DNA of 64,000 nucleotides from Pseudoscleropodium purum. Lineage: Eukaryota; Streptophyta; Bryopsida; Hypnales; Brachytheciaceae. Position numbers and translations under genes: made by a program. The notes beneath the pieces are model-generated. The model did not search any database. It worked only from the letters and a program-made list of their open reading frames with translations, and was not told where the DNA came from. Location: positions 18,136,479-18,200,478 of the forward strand of contig OZ017800.1 in NCBI GenBank assembly GCA_963969395.1, in the 5' to 3' direction. Positions within the stretch are counted from its first letter, which is position 1, and every line of letters begins with the position of its first letter. This document shows positions 45,120-58,169 of the stretch, piece after piece.

Positions 45120-48100
45120 GCTCTTTTGTGACCACAACAATAGAATACAACATTTGTATGCAAGCTTCCCTAGCTTTGTCTATAATAGTTGTATTTTTAT
45201 GAACTCCCAAATATGAAAAAAACTGTTGATTTCTTCAAAGCTCTAGAATAAATAGTACTAGAATATTGGCTACCCTCTCACTTCTATAAATCTATTGCCT
45301 TACAATCATTATGAATCCAAGAGAGAAAAATCAACATTTCAATAAATGTGTAGTCCACACTCTATTGAAGTGATAAAATAGGGACTATAACGTGTTTTTG
45401 AGAATTGTCTTTGATCAAATGCCTATAGAATATGACTTGGTATTGCAATAGATAGGCCATTTTTGTAGGCTCCAAATTTGAATAAAACAACTATGAATTG
45501 CAACCATGGATCAAATTGACAAACAATGCTAGTATTGGAAAAGATGTTGGTCTTTAATCACACCCTATAATCTTTCAAATGTTACATGTGACAACATGAA
45601 TCTTGATTTGAACCTCATAGGGTTCATATGAAGTAAATCATTTGCCATGCATGAGAAATTTACTTTTTTGTGATGTCTCTCAAAAAAATATTGTCATTAC
45701 AGGATTTCTAGGCTCAAGGAGGGCCACTTCAAGCAGGTGTGTCAGGAACTGCTCTCCTTTGTAGTTTCGGAGAATGTCTATTTCTACCAAAAAAAATTTA
45801 AGAAAAAAAAAAAAAAAATCACTCTTGAAATGCAGAAAAAATTAGAAAAATAAATTCATTTTTTTTTTCAAAAAGAAAATTCTTTTTTTCACACATGGTA
45901 GTCGCTATGCCACGTCAATGAGTTGTTGCGGCTCCCTCCGGGGTTGTTTTTACAATGTTGGAACCCACAGCCCTCCTAGTGGTGAAAAAATTGTCTAATA
46001 TATGATACAATTGTACATTAGATAAATAATTGGACCACTAGATGGCCACTCTATAGTGATATTGTTAAGGTTTTCCATATCATTATTACTCCCACAAATT
46101 TGTTCAAACATGAGAGACACACACTTTGAACTTTGCGAGAGATGTTACAATATATATTAATTAAAGTTTGTCAATGCAATGGAGAACAAGGTAATAAAAT
46201 ACAATTATCTTGGTTGTTGAATTTGCCAATTAATAAGTTCAATGGTTTAATTTGACTTCAATTGTTTAATGGGTAGACTTTGTAAAAAAGTCTTCTTATT
46301 TATTGTGTCATAAGTGAACTCATGGAGTTTTAATTGACCATAATTTTTCGAAAATCAAGCCAATGTACTTGGAATTTTTATTTATTAAAGATGGCTAACT
46401 TGGTCATAAAGATAAAGGTATTTTTTTTAGAATTAAAATAAATAAATTTATAATTAAATTTCAATTTAGCTAATTTGTCACACTTTGTAGTTTAGGGTTT
46501 TTTTAGTAATGTAGAGTACCTTTAATTAATGATTGAGAATTGAAATTTTTGTGGTCTATTTCCACACTAGGTAGGTATATGAATATCAAGGGATACCTAA
46601 AAAATGCTATTTTTTTGTTGTCCACATGCATGCAAATAGGGGCCCCTTGTGCATGCCTTCTTGAATAATGAAAATGTTTATTTAAGATCATTCTTTTGTT
46701 GAAATACCTTTATCATATAGTTCTCCCAAATTGTCAATTTTTAGTTTTTTTTTAAAAACTCCTATTTTTTACAAATTAAAATGTCAAAACACCTATTTTC
46801 ATGACATTTGCACTTTTCTATGCTTTTCCTTTCTAGGGTGTCTTCTTCTCAAATGTGTGTATATTTAATATATTTTTTCATTTAGAGTTCTTTTTAATTA
46901 TAAAGTATTCTTGAAAATACTAGTACTACAATGAAAAACACTACAAAAAATGGGAGGTCTTTCTTGCAACTATCCTAATTGACAAATTAAACAAGTGAAG
47001 TCAAAATATGCCATATAAAGTGGCTTTTGAAGCTACACAAAATAGTGAAATTAGGTTGCTATACGCTCATTTCTTGACAATCCACACTATATAAATATTC
47101 TCTACTATTTTCTTTGCTATTTTCTATGTTTTGACAATGAATGGCTAAGCTTTTAATTTCAAATCATTCCATAATCTTTTAGAATATATGATAAACAATT
47201 GATTTTGTTATAAAAACAGCCTCTTCATTATTCATTTTCACCAAATGTCAATGAAGTACATCTTCCACATTGCCATCACAAAACTTTGTTCATAATGGAT
47301 GGTCATTGAACAATTTTGGACATTTGCTTATTTTTCCACAACTGATTTAGAATTCAATTAGCATCTGAATTAAAGCCGTGTTTAATAATTATATCAGGGT
47401 GTATCAAAGTGCATGAGCTTTCATTATTGAATACTTTAACCCCTAAAGGCCCATTGTCTTTTGGAGGTTTAAGAACATCATTGCTTTTGAAGTGTTATGA
47501 TCTAAATGTCACTTAAGTATAAAAATCTTTTAAATTTACAATCTTGTAGTGTATATATTATAGATTTTGTAAATAAAATTTGGAGTTGTTTGGTCATATA
47601 GAATGCAAGATTGTTTTAGTGTTGGAAAAAGATGCTGAAATTTTCCTTGAAACACATTTGAAGGTGAAATTCGATTTCTAAACCTAACCAAATGAAAAAC
47701 TTGAAATTGTAAAGTGATTCAAAACCAATATACAAATACATTGGTAAAAAATAATAATTCAACTGATTCATTTTGTCTTCAAAGTGGCTTTGAAATGTAA
47801 AATAATAACAAGAAAAGTTGCAAAAAACGTAGATGAGGCTAAACTTCCTTCTACTAAAAGTCTAAAAAAATTCTTAGTCACTCATTAATTCTTCAATTGA
47901 TATGAAATTTCAGCCACACAAATTTCACTAGTATGCGCAACTTTTTTAAAATTTTTATTAGAAACAAACATTGTATGAGGAAGAAACAAGCTGCCAAAGT
48001 TCACTATGATCAATCCATAAATGTTGGAACTTCAAACTTTGAATTTCTCCCAAATATTCAAAACAAATTGGATTGATATGGAAAATTTACCACAATAATA

Positions 48101-50380
48101 AGATTGCAAAAGAAACATAAAACAACAAATTTGATTGAAAAAAACATTGGATGAAGGAGATGCAAGCCCCCAAAGTTACAACCATCAACTATAGTTTGAT
48201 AGACTCAAATTGAACCTATGAACTTTGATTGGCTTACAAAAAATCAGTACATCTTGGATAGATTTGAAAATTTTACTACACAAACAAGAAGATTGAAAAA
48301 AATTCCAACAAGTTTTATTGAATTCAAATGTCGGATGCAAGAGTTATAGAACTTTGAATTGAACTTGAAACTATATGAAGACACTTTTGGTTCCTTGGGG
48401 TGTTTAGGGGTTAACTTGGGTGTAGAGCCACTAATAGACACCCAATAAGCCAATGGAATCTTAGGGAGAATAGGAAATATATATTGAAGCCTCAAAAAGA
48501 TAAACTTTGGGGTCCTTTGAGGATTGCAAAGTAGCCCTCTAAAGGCTTGATTAATTCTTTAATAAAAATGTAGAGATCTTGAGGGACTCATCACCACTAT
48601 TAGAACGAGAAAAATTATTGGTTACCTTGTATATCTAGATCAACAAATGAAGCTACCATTTCCATGCAAGTAGATATCTTATGTCTTACAAGATGTTTTT
48701 GAAGTTCTTTAATAGTAAGAGTTCATTCACTATATGGAGGTATGTTTATGAATGAAGAGTGTTTATTAAAAATAATATAGAAAAAGACAATAGTGTATAA
48801 AAAAATTAAAATTAAAAAAAAAATTAAAAAAAATTAAAAATTAAAAAAAAATATATTCAATTGAAACTTGTGATGTAGAATGATTTAATTAAAAGAGTTG
48901 TTGAAGAAATTTACATACAATTTTGAAATCATTCTTTTAATTACTTTCTTTAATTCTTTGTTTTAACTTTATTCAATTTAAAAAATATGTATTTTAGTTT
49001 TTATCTTATTTTATTGAATTATATAATTTAAAAAAATGAACTAACTTAAATATTTGGATTTTATTGCTTTTACTTGAAAAAAATATTTATTTCAAATTTT
49101 TATGAATTTTATATGTTGTCTATTGAGTTCAAATTTGTACTTAGTATGGCATAGCTTTAGATCATAGGCACCAATTGAATTAAATATCATATTCCCACAA
49201 AGCTAATGTGTTTATTTATCTTTAAAGAACCTCATCCATTTTTATTGGAAAAAAAAGACTCCTAGGGTGATTGTAAGAAACACTTGTCTTATTTTTTGTC
49301 CCCTTGGCTTCATATAAATTGTTTTTAGGTCATAACTTTTGCATTTGTATGTCACTTTGAAATAAAATTTGAAATGCACTTATATATAGTAGTTTTAGAC
49401 ATTAAATATTTTATGCATTTAAAAAAGTTATTTTTCTATTTTTAAACAACCTCTAATTGGATATCTACCTTGACCATTTGGATTTCTTTTGGTATTACTA
49501 TTTTTGACCAAGAAATGTGAATTTGAAGCTCAAAATTGGGAGACAAAGACTTCTACTTGAAAGTTACACAAGCTTATAAAGAGATTTTCTAAAAATAGTA
49601 AATTGTCCACCTTTCAAATGTGTTTAAAATGCACTACCTTTGTGCCAATGTAGAGAACACAATTTTTTTCTCCCCAAGATGAAAATGGTTTAGAGAAGGA
49701 GCATCTTCAAGTTAGAAATGAGTCCAAAAAAATGACTTTTTTATTTTTATTCTTTGAGTTATTATTTGAATTTTCTAAAAATCAAACATCAAAGTGTGAA
49801 AGTCTCCATTTTCTTGGTATTTTCCATTCTGTTGATTTTGTGCATGTGCAATGTTTAGAGATAAATTTTTTCTAGGTCTGAATTTTTGGAGACAAATTAT
49901 TTTTAATACTTCACAAATTACCCATATTTGATTTCATTTCATTTCAAAAAAATTTATTCCCAAAATCTCAGTACTCACAAAAAAAAAGCAGGGTGTTTCG
50001 AGCCAAAAACAGCAAGTGTTTCTTGCGAACAACATTATTTCAAGATTTTCTAGCTAGTCTCACTGCAGTATAAAAAGAGCTAGAGACGGAAATCCTATGA
50101 ATTCCATCTTCTGAGCTGTTCTTAGTGAAGACAAAGTGATTCACGTCAAACTATGAAATCAATCTACAAATCTTCAGTTCAAAGTGAACCTGCTTCAGCT
50201 CTGTATTCTTGCACAAATTACATGAGGCAATAGGCAATTCAACTTTTGCTGACTGCGCGTATGCTCTCACTTCACATTTGCTTGAATCTGAATGAGGGAG
50301 AACTATGTATTTAATTATGAAACAGGTCCAGTTTGAAATTATGTATGCATATACATAGTTACTTGAATTAATCTGAATTC
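45120..50380. other. AT-rich intergenic DNA with no recognised gene
   Basis: Five kilobases without a recognisable protein on either strand. There are A/T low-complexity patches at about 45.79-45.89 and 48.78-48.86 kb, TTAACCCCTAAA motifs at 47436 and (inverted) 48403, and a segment at 49.6-49.95 kb related in inverse to 19.6-20.0 kb. A TATAAAAAG box at about 50.07 kb lies some 320 bases before the DUF247 block and could be a promoter relic. Confidence 0.5.
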
Positions 50381-50384
50381 GTTT

Positions 50385-52093
50385 TAATTTGTGACTGATT
50401 GAGTCGTTGGGATATTTGCGGGCAGTCGGCGCGCGTACCTTGCTTGACCTGCCTATATTGTGTTCACTTGGCAATAATTAGCTTGCAATCGGAGCCTGTG
50501 CCTGAGCCTGTGGTGATTTACACAGACCCAATGGTGGGACAAGGATTCAACACTTCTACTGAGGAACGACGCTACACTTTTAGATCCGAAACAAATCCTC
50601 TGCTAGGGACCCTACTTGAGCTAGACTTGTGAGGTATGCCTCGCCCTTTCTTCGTCTTACGTTCTGGCTTAATTTGTTGGTCTTCGTGTTCAATTAAAAC
50701 CTATGTTGCGATTATGATAGATTAATTAAATTGAGGATTTAACCACCAAAGCACTATAGATCGTTCTTGAAAAACGATTTAGGTCGATCTTAGAATCGAT
50801 TTTGAACATGTTCGATTTTGCGTAGCTTGAATGTGTGAGTGAACATATCGGCATGTTGATCCAGAGTTCTAACCAGTGGTGCAAAACATTGAAATTTTCT
50901 CTTATTTCGTGCTAGTGGTGCAAATCACTGGATTCTGGAGTTTCGTGGCCATTAACTGAAGATTCAACTGGAACGAATTCCAAGAATATGGATCCTGAAG
51001 AAATGTACCAGATTGTCGAAGAACACGACACCCCTGGTTCTTTTGCAAGCCATCGGAACTGAACCATCACATCAAGTTACCGATTCTGTGCTGGAAGCGT
51101 ATCTTCCGAGCAGTTATATTTTTCAGGTTCATGCTGCGCTTGAAGAAGAAATTCAAAGAAAAGACGCTGCTGCCGCATCAAGAAGTTTGATCTGGAAAGT
51201 GCCTGCGAAGTACAGGAACAACGCAGAGCACTATGAACCTGTGAGTTGGCGATTTGGGCTACGTACACAACTGCCCTGACGACACTCTTCTCGCTGAATA
51301 GTGTGACGGAAGGGTTCAAAATCAAAGTGGCCGGGGCATTGCAACTCAGCGGAAAGCTACGGAACGAATTTTGCGAAGAGGTTGTCAAAGAGCCAAAGGA
51401 GCATTGGGATGCAGTTTATGATCGGAGTTTCCATGCAAGGTCCTACTCTCCATTGAGGAGATCAGGTGCCTCTTGTCGTTGGATGCTCTTTTTTGGGTTG
51501 TATTTCTGCAAACATATGCTCTTGAAAACAAGCCCGCTCCTGTAATCGAAGAAGAGCCCGCACGTGGATGTCTTTGGTTTCCAATGGAAAAGAAAAGGTC
51601 CACGTACTCCTGGAAAATATCCCACCCTCGGAATTGAAAAAGAGACTCCACGGAACATTCTTCATTGTGTTCCGTGGAATTTCTTCTAAGGTTCCAATAT
51701 TAATTGATACTACTAAGAAAGATAACCTTCTTCAAAACAGAATGGAAGAAGCGTTACGCCATCTTGATTCTTGTCATGGCATGCACATTCTTGATAGCGT
51801 CTTGATAGACTGCATCTCCCGCGGGCCGCACAATAACTTTGGTTCTCATTCTTCTTGTTTTCAAAAATGTTCCTTCAGCTACTTATTTGGAAGCATGTGG
51901 GGTAACGATAAGAGGCAAGAAACTCACACGCTTTGAATTGAAGACATAACATTTTGAAAATGGAGTTCTGAAAGTGCCATTTCTTCGAATTCAGCATGGG
52001 ACTGAGAATTTTCTCCGCAATCTTATTGTCCATGAAAGATTAACAGTAGAAAATGTGAAGCCAGAAAATGTAGATCTTGTTTTCAAAATGTTC
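50385..52093 (+). pseudogene. DUF247 gene copy A, truncated (left arm of inverted pair)
   Basis: DUF247 proteins are plant-specific, usually about 400-550 residues with a C-terminal membrane segment. Here the N-terminal signature SLIWKVPAKYRNNAEHYEP ends at a GTGAGT donor (51240). Next comes a frame with KLRNEFCEEVVKEPKEHWDA. The central LxxNQIP region is replaced by about 90 unrelated bases. Then FIVFRGISSKVPILIDTTKK and CHGMHILDSV (the HLLDLLR-like position) follow, and GVTIRGKKLT and FENGVLKVPFLRIQHGTENF in shifted frames. The C-terminal membrane part is absent after about 52.09 kb. Multiple frameshifts mark it as dead. The matching inverted copy is at 56.3-58.2 kb. Confidence 0.82.
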
Positions 52094-52911
52094 CTTCAGC
52101 TGCTTCTAGATTGCATTGAATTTTTCATCAACCTCTGCTGATTTTTTGGGAGTCACCAAAAGTCATGATTGCACACAATCTGATTGCATGGAATTTTCTT
52201 CTTCCTGAATTGAGGTTATTTTTGCCGGTAACTCTAAGTTCCAAAGAGAGGACCAAATCTCCTATTGCATCTCATAAAGAAGAAATATTGAAAGAGAAAC
52301 TGAATGGAGGGCAACTTAGACTGAGGATATATCCCCCCGTATATCCATATGTTATATAATATCTAGAAAGATGGAAAAGTCATGAACCAAAATTCTATCA
52401 AAATCCTCATGTTTAGATACAAAACAATGCTTTAATTATTCATTTTCTAGGATACAACAACTTCCACACACTTTACATATTCCTAGAACCTCAACGAAAC
52501 AAGAATTTTGGATCTCTTGAGATCTCTATATCTATATATACACTCACATGGAGTATCCTTATTAATTTAATTCTGAGTTAGTGAGGACTATACATAAGGT
52601 AACAACCCCTAATTTCAACCGCTCTCACTCTAAAACCGCACAATGTAGATTCTTGCCTAAAATATGCTCCCACTATACATGAGAGTCTACGTTCGATTTT
52701 AGAAACACCTATCTTCAATCCTTTGAAAATCCGTAGTTTATTCACACGATGTCCAAAAAATGCATTATGAGAGAATCTAGAATTTCCTTTTGACATTTGA
52801 CAAGACCCCACAAAAAAAAATTTCAATATAAAAATGAAAACCGTGTTGAATTGTTTATTTGTGTGATTTTAGGTGCAAGGTAAGAGGTTCTAAAAGCACA
52901 CACATTCTAAA
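52094..52911. other. Spacer of the DUF247 inverted pair, left part
   Basis: Sequence turns AT-rich after the truncated copy A. A second TTTTCAAAATGTTCCTTCAG (about 52.08 kb), repeating a motif at 51.86 kb in copy A, marks the junction. No gene is recognised. Confidence 0.45.
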
Positions 52912-53007
52912 AGCGTCCACCTCCTTAAATGTACATTGCATGTACATGTTTCTTTTTTGTAGTCTTCAACCATGTACAAACAATGTACATTTTAGGAGGT
53001 GGACGCT
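52912..53007. repeat. 96-bp hairpin with near-perfect 37-bp stem
   Basis: AGCGTCCACCTCCTTAAATG... at the left pairs with AGCGTCCACCTCCTAAAATG... read from the right end, through about 37 bases with three or four mismatches, around a loop of about 22 bases (TTTCTTTTTTGTAGTC...). Its size fits a tiny MITE, or a miRNA-precursor-like fold if transcribed. Flanks are AT-rich and no clear target duplication is visible. Confidence 0.7.
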
Positions 53008-53009
53008 AT

Positions 53010-55500
53010 TAAAGCCCTATGGCATTTCCACTTTAGAATTTCATAACTAATTCCCCAAAGCTCCAAAAAATATGAAATGACTTGGGTTAGATGCCAATTC
53101 TATTTGTCTTTCAAGGACAATTTCCTGAAAAACTTTTGAAATAATTTCACCTCCCCCAAAATCAGTTCCAGCTCTTCAATGGTCGGTTTATGGACCTCCT
53201 ACCTTACTTACCTTACTACAAGATTCCACAATTATATCTGAGTCTATCAACGAAGAAAGGTCGAAGACCAATCAGGAACTTTTGAAATCTTTCGTTCATG
53301 ATTTATGCAAAATAATTTAAAGCTCAAGAAACAATAAACATAAAACAATAGGAATTGAACTACATCCAGCGGTGAAGTAGCACACTCTAGTATCCAACAC
53401 CTTGAACGACATATTCCAATATTCAATTTGGAAGCTCTCAAAACTAGGTTGAGAGTATTGCATTCGATATTAATTAATAAAACCAAATATGACAATGCTC
53501 AAGGAACTAAGCAAAATCGGTTAGTCAGCTTGGCTATTAACCTTGGAGTGCTCCAATGTCCAAAATCTGGACGACGAATAGATTGAAATTCAATTTTCTT
53601 TCTTGTTATTGCTTGGATGAAAGTCATCTAATTTGTGGAGATTCTTTATGAAGTTGTTGTCCTATCCAATGGTTGGATTTGGTGTTACTAGAGTTCATAC
53701 AAATGTGGAAGTGTGTCAAGCCAAAAATTGCATTGATTTTGGTTCAAAATTGTTTTTTTTCAAAAATGAGGTCATAGATTAAAAGAACGCGAAAATTTCA
53801 AAAAACCACCACATCAAGAGAACCTTGTTTCAAATCTATTCCAACAAGATTTACTCAAAAAATGATAATATTTTGCTTGTAACTGAATTCAGAAGGAATT
53901 TAGAAATTTTCCTTTCAAAATTTATAAAAAAATATTGATGATGGCAATAGTGAATCTAACTGTACAGATGGAATCTACAATTCAAAATCTACAACTCCTA
54001 TTTATATGTCAATTCCAAAATATTCTTCCAAATAGCACTTTATAACAATTTTCCTCACATTGTCAATTTTGGAAAAGGATCAAGATGTTTAGGGGTTAAG
54101 GATATACACACACTAGTGCTAAATTGTCATCAAAATCAAGGGAATCAAAATCAAGGGACTAATATCTCCAATTTCTATAAACATGAAGGAATTCCAAACT
54201 GTAGGTACTCGGCTACTCTACAAGCCCAAGCTGATGGACAATCTTAGCATAAATCATTCTAAAGAAATGCTGAATTTACAGTACTTATCAATTATTTGAT
54301 TCTATCAACAATTTTATATTAGCGTAGTTATTTGCTACTCCGTCTTTATATGAAGCTCCGAAGTATGCATGAGAGGGTGCAACTTAGAATTCAAATCCAC
54401 AACTTCATTCATCACTTGGCATAAGAACTTTGATATTTTAAAGCTATACATTTTACAATGATTATCTATTTTGTTTAGATTTGTTAGGGGACATTTTTGG
54501 AAGGATGGTTTGTTTTTGTTTTTTCTTATTGCACACATAGCAACATTCTTAACTAATGAAGTTGGGATCTCTTGTCTACAATATCACTTATTTGTATTAT
54601 TGAAAACTTTTATTTTTCATTGAAAAAGGTAAATATTTGATTTTTGAAAGGTCTTCAAAGGCATATATATACCATTGGTAGAAGAGTAAAGCTTACTAAT
54701 TTTACTTCATTTTCCAACTTTGAGAAAAGTTTGCCAATTCCACTTGATTTGAGATCTAAAAATTTGTACTTATCCAATCGCTTTGAAAGTAGTCCCAATG
54801 GAAAATATGAAGTGTTTTCATGATTTTCACCATTGAAAATTTAAACATGCAAGTGTTGATTTGGATTTATTTGTGATTTATATACTAGTAAGAGAAAATT
54901 ACATTTCATTATTTGCAAATTGAAATGTGTAATGAGTTTGATAGCTTTTCATTTGAACTTAAGGTTTTTGGAAGTGCATCTTAGTTTACTGATACAATTT
55001 TTAGGTGTTCAAATGTCTCTTCCAATCCCCCCAAACTCTTACATGCAGATTTCTCAATGACATTGTGGGAAGGGACAACATACTAAGAGTAAGATACATA
55101 CATTTCTCTTGTTATAAATCTCACAACTCAAAATTGGTATGCACACTAATGAGCAAGATCTTTAAACATCTGTGAAGTTAGATTTTGAAAAAACAAAAAA
55201 TTTGCTTCATTGGGGATAACTATAAGCTAATGTTCTTTTTTCATAGGAAAACACACTTGGAAAGGCTTGGGTACTTCAGGGTTAAGAATGTTATGTATGC
55301 CACATGAGGAAGGCTCGGAAATTTTATAGGTGATGAATGGGCCTACAATCTTTTTCTTCCACCCCCTAGACAACAAGCAATTGAAGCAATCAAGAAAGCT
55401 TTAATCTGCATAAATCATGAATGAAACAGTTCCGAAAAAAGAACTATTTCACACGTAAATCTATTACTCAACAGTTTTGAAACATACCATTGATGCAAAA
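53010..55500. other. AT-rich spacer, no gene recognised
   Basis: Only short frames of low-complexity composition occur. An inverted TTAACCCCTAAA motif is at 54088-54099. No promoter or exon is recognised; the DUF247 copy B terminal exon begins just to the right on the minus strand. Confidence 0.5.
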
Positions 55501-55509
55501 GAGTGAGAG

Positions 55510-58165
55510 ATTTCACGGTTCGGGTGAGAAACCCGGCTTCATCCCATCAGAACCAATGACAGCTGCATACGTTTGAATCCCTGTAGCTATGGTGACAAAT
55601 GTAACTGCAAGAACAGACAATATTATCCACGGTTTGAAGTACTCTCTCTTGAATTCGAACCCCAACTGATTTCTTCTTCGCTTTGAATAGGCATTCACAC
55701 TTCGTAACATTGTTAAGAACTGAGCAGTAACTCTGGGTTCCGGAATATTGCAGTTGATGCGTTTGAACATATCCACCACCATAGCGTGTGAGCCAATATG
55801 CACAGACAAAACACCTTGTTTCACAAGAAGATCGACATCCTCCGGCGTTTTCATCACACTTTCCATGAAATTCGTATAGCAATTCACTGAAAAGTTCCTG
55901 ATTTGCTTCCTATCTCTCAGGGCTGCTTCCAATCCAACCTTCGATTCCCTGTCCCCCCAGCACAAGGTTCATTTTGTGGAATCTTGTAGTTTGTATATAG
56001 CCTAACTGACTGAGGATAAAAAAAAAGTATCCTCCATGTGCGTATATGTATACTGTTACAGAGATATAGAGACCCCAAATTTGTGTGCAATCATGACTCC
56101 AAGAAAACATATCTTGATCAAGAATTCAATGCAATCTAGAAAAAGAATTGAAGACAAGACTACCTGGAGGACAGCATTTCCTGACTTCTTGAATAAGTCT
56201 AAATTTGCAAATGACAATTACTCAAAAACCAAAATATATGAGCAAATGAATGAGATTTTAACTTGACACATACTAGTGTACAAGGGGTTGATTCATTACC
56301 TTCTAAACACACAAAATATGTGTAATTTAAAACGAGTCCAGCCCTTGAGAGCGAGGCTCTCAATTGTGTTGGCAGTTGTTTCTGGCTTCACATTTTCTAC
56401 TATTAATCTTTCATGGACAATAAGATTGCGGAGAAAATTTTCAGTTTCATGCTGAACTCGAAGAAATGGCACTTTAAGAACTCCATTTTCAAATGATATG
56501 TCTTCAAGGCATGTGAATTCCTTGCCTCCTAAACCCTAAACCCTAAACCCCACATGCTTCTAAATAAGTAGCTGAAGGAACATTTTGAAAAAAATAAGAA
56601 TGAGAACCAAAGTTCTTGTGTCCGCGTAAGATGCAGTAGACGCTATCAAGAATGTGGATGCCATGACAAGAATTAGGATGGCGTAACGCTTCTTCCATCC
56701 TTTCCTGAAGAAGGTTATCTTTCTTAGTAGTATCAATTAATATTGGAACCATAGAAGAAATTCCACGGAACACAATGAAGAATGTTCCGTGCTTGCCAAT
56801 CATTTATGTTCCCACGCTGGCATAACCACATCTCCCCAACTTTCATGACATTTAGGAGGGGTTAATATTCCGACCACTCTCTGTAGTAACTCTATGGGAA
56901 TTTGGTTTCCAACCAGCCAAATATCATTCCATAGTGTGTCCTTGTATATCTCCAAGACCGGATTTTTCATCACCAAACCCACTGCTTGGCTCACGCGTAT
57001 AGTCGAAGGACATCTATGTGCGGGACCTTCTTCAAGAGCATATGTTTGCAGAAATACAACCAAAAAAAGAGCATCCAACGACAATAGGCACCTGATCTCT
57101 TCAATGGAGAGTAGGACCTTGCATGGAAACTCCGATCATAAACTGCATCCCAATGCTCCTTTGGCTCTTTGACAACCTCTTCGCAGAATTTGTTCCATAG
57201 CTTACCGCTGAGTTGCAGTGCCCCGGCTGCTTTGATTTTGAACCCTTCCGTCACACTGTTCAGCTAGAAGAGTGTCGTCAGGGCAGTTGTGTACGTAGCC
57301 CAAATCGCCAACTCACAGGTTCATAGTGCTCTGCGTTGTTCCTGTACTTCGCAGGCACTTTCCAGATCAAACTTCTTGATGCGGCAGCAGCCTCTTTTTT
57401 TTTAAATTTCTTCTTCAAGTGCAGCATGAACTTGATAAATATAACTGCCGGGAAGATACTCTTCCAGCACAGAAATCTGAACTTGGTGTACGTGATGGTT
57501 CAGTTCTGATGACTTGCGAAGAACCAGGGGTGTCGTGTTGTTCGACAATCTGGTACATTTCTTCAGTACTCATATTCTTGGAATTCGTTCCAGTTGAATC
57601 TTCAGTTAATGGCCACGAAACTCCAGAATCCAGTGATTTGCACCACTTGCACGAAATAAGAGAAAATTTCAATGCTTTGCACCACTGGCTGGAACTCTGG
57701 ATCAACACGACGATATGTGCACTCACACATTCAAGCTACGCAAAATCGAACATGTTTTAAATCGATTTTACGATCGACCTAAATCATTTTTCAAGAACGA
57801 TGTAGTGCTTTGGTGGTTAAATCCTCGAGTTAATCTATTGTAATCGCAAGATAGGTTCTAATTAAACACGAAGATCAACAAAGCCGGAAAGCAAGACGAA
57901 GAAAGTGCGATGCGTACCTCACAAGTCTAGCTCAAGCAGGGTCCCTGGCAGAGGAAGTTACTGATTTGTTCCGGATCCAGCATTTAGCGTCGTTCCGCAG
58001 TAGAAGCGTTTCCCCGTCCCACCAATGGGTCTGTATAAATCACCACAAGCTCGGGCACAGGCTCCGATTGCAAGCAAAAAGCCAACACAGTATAGCCAGG
58101 TCAAGCAAGGTACGCCGACTTCCCGCAAATATTTCAAAGACTCCATCAGTCACAAAAACTGAATA
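55510..58165 (-). pseudogene. DUF247 gene copy B (right arm of inverted pair), with C-terminus
   Basis: Read on the minus strand: a leader exon (from 58146, MESLKYLREVGVPCLTWLYC, donor GAG/GTACGC), then from 57573 STEEMYQIVEQHDTPGSS. A shifted frame leads to SLIWKVPAKYRNNAEHYEP with its donor at 57317. Then come SLDALFLVVFLQTYALEEG and LEIYKDTLWNDIWLVGNQIP (57084-56800), FIVFRGISSMVPILIDTTKK and CHGIHILDSV, and FENGVLKVPFLRVQHETENF. The last exon (55965-55513) has CYTNFMESVMKTPEDVDLLV and ends in the hydrophobic PWIILSVLAVTFVTIATGIQ, the typical DUF247 C-terminal membrane anchor. It is more complete than copy A, but frameshifts in the N-terminal exon and a telomeric insertion at 56.53 kb break the frame. 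Confidence 0.87.
56528..56551. repeat. Interstitial telomere-type repeat inside DUF247 copy B
   Basis: The plus strand reads CCTAAACCCTAAACCCTAAA followed by CCCC, nearly three units of the plant telomere repeat. In copy A the same place (GTGGGGT...GAGGCAAG, 51.90 kb) has 8 ordinary bases instead of 18. The net gain of 10 bases shifts the reading frame of copy B within the conserved GVxFK/GVTIRGK region. Confidence 0.85.
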
Positions 58166-58169
58166 GGGT

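Noticed and set aside
45700..45990. Inverted AGGAGGGC words as an element boundary
   Set aside because: Only 8 bases match and no target duplication is present.
46939..47551. Possible CACTA element from CACTACAAAAAA to CTTGTAGTG
   Set aside because: Only the first 8-10 bases are inverted and the flanking triplets (AAA and TAT) do not match, so chance is likely.
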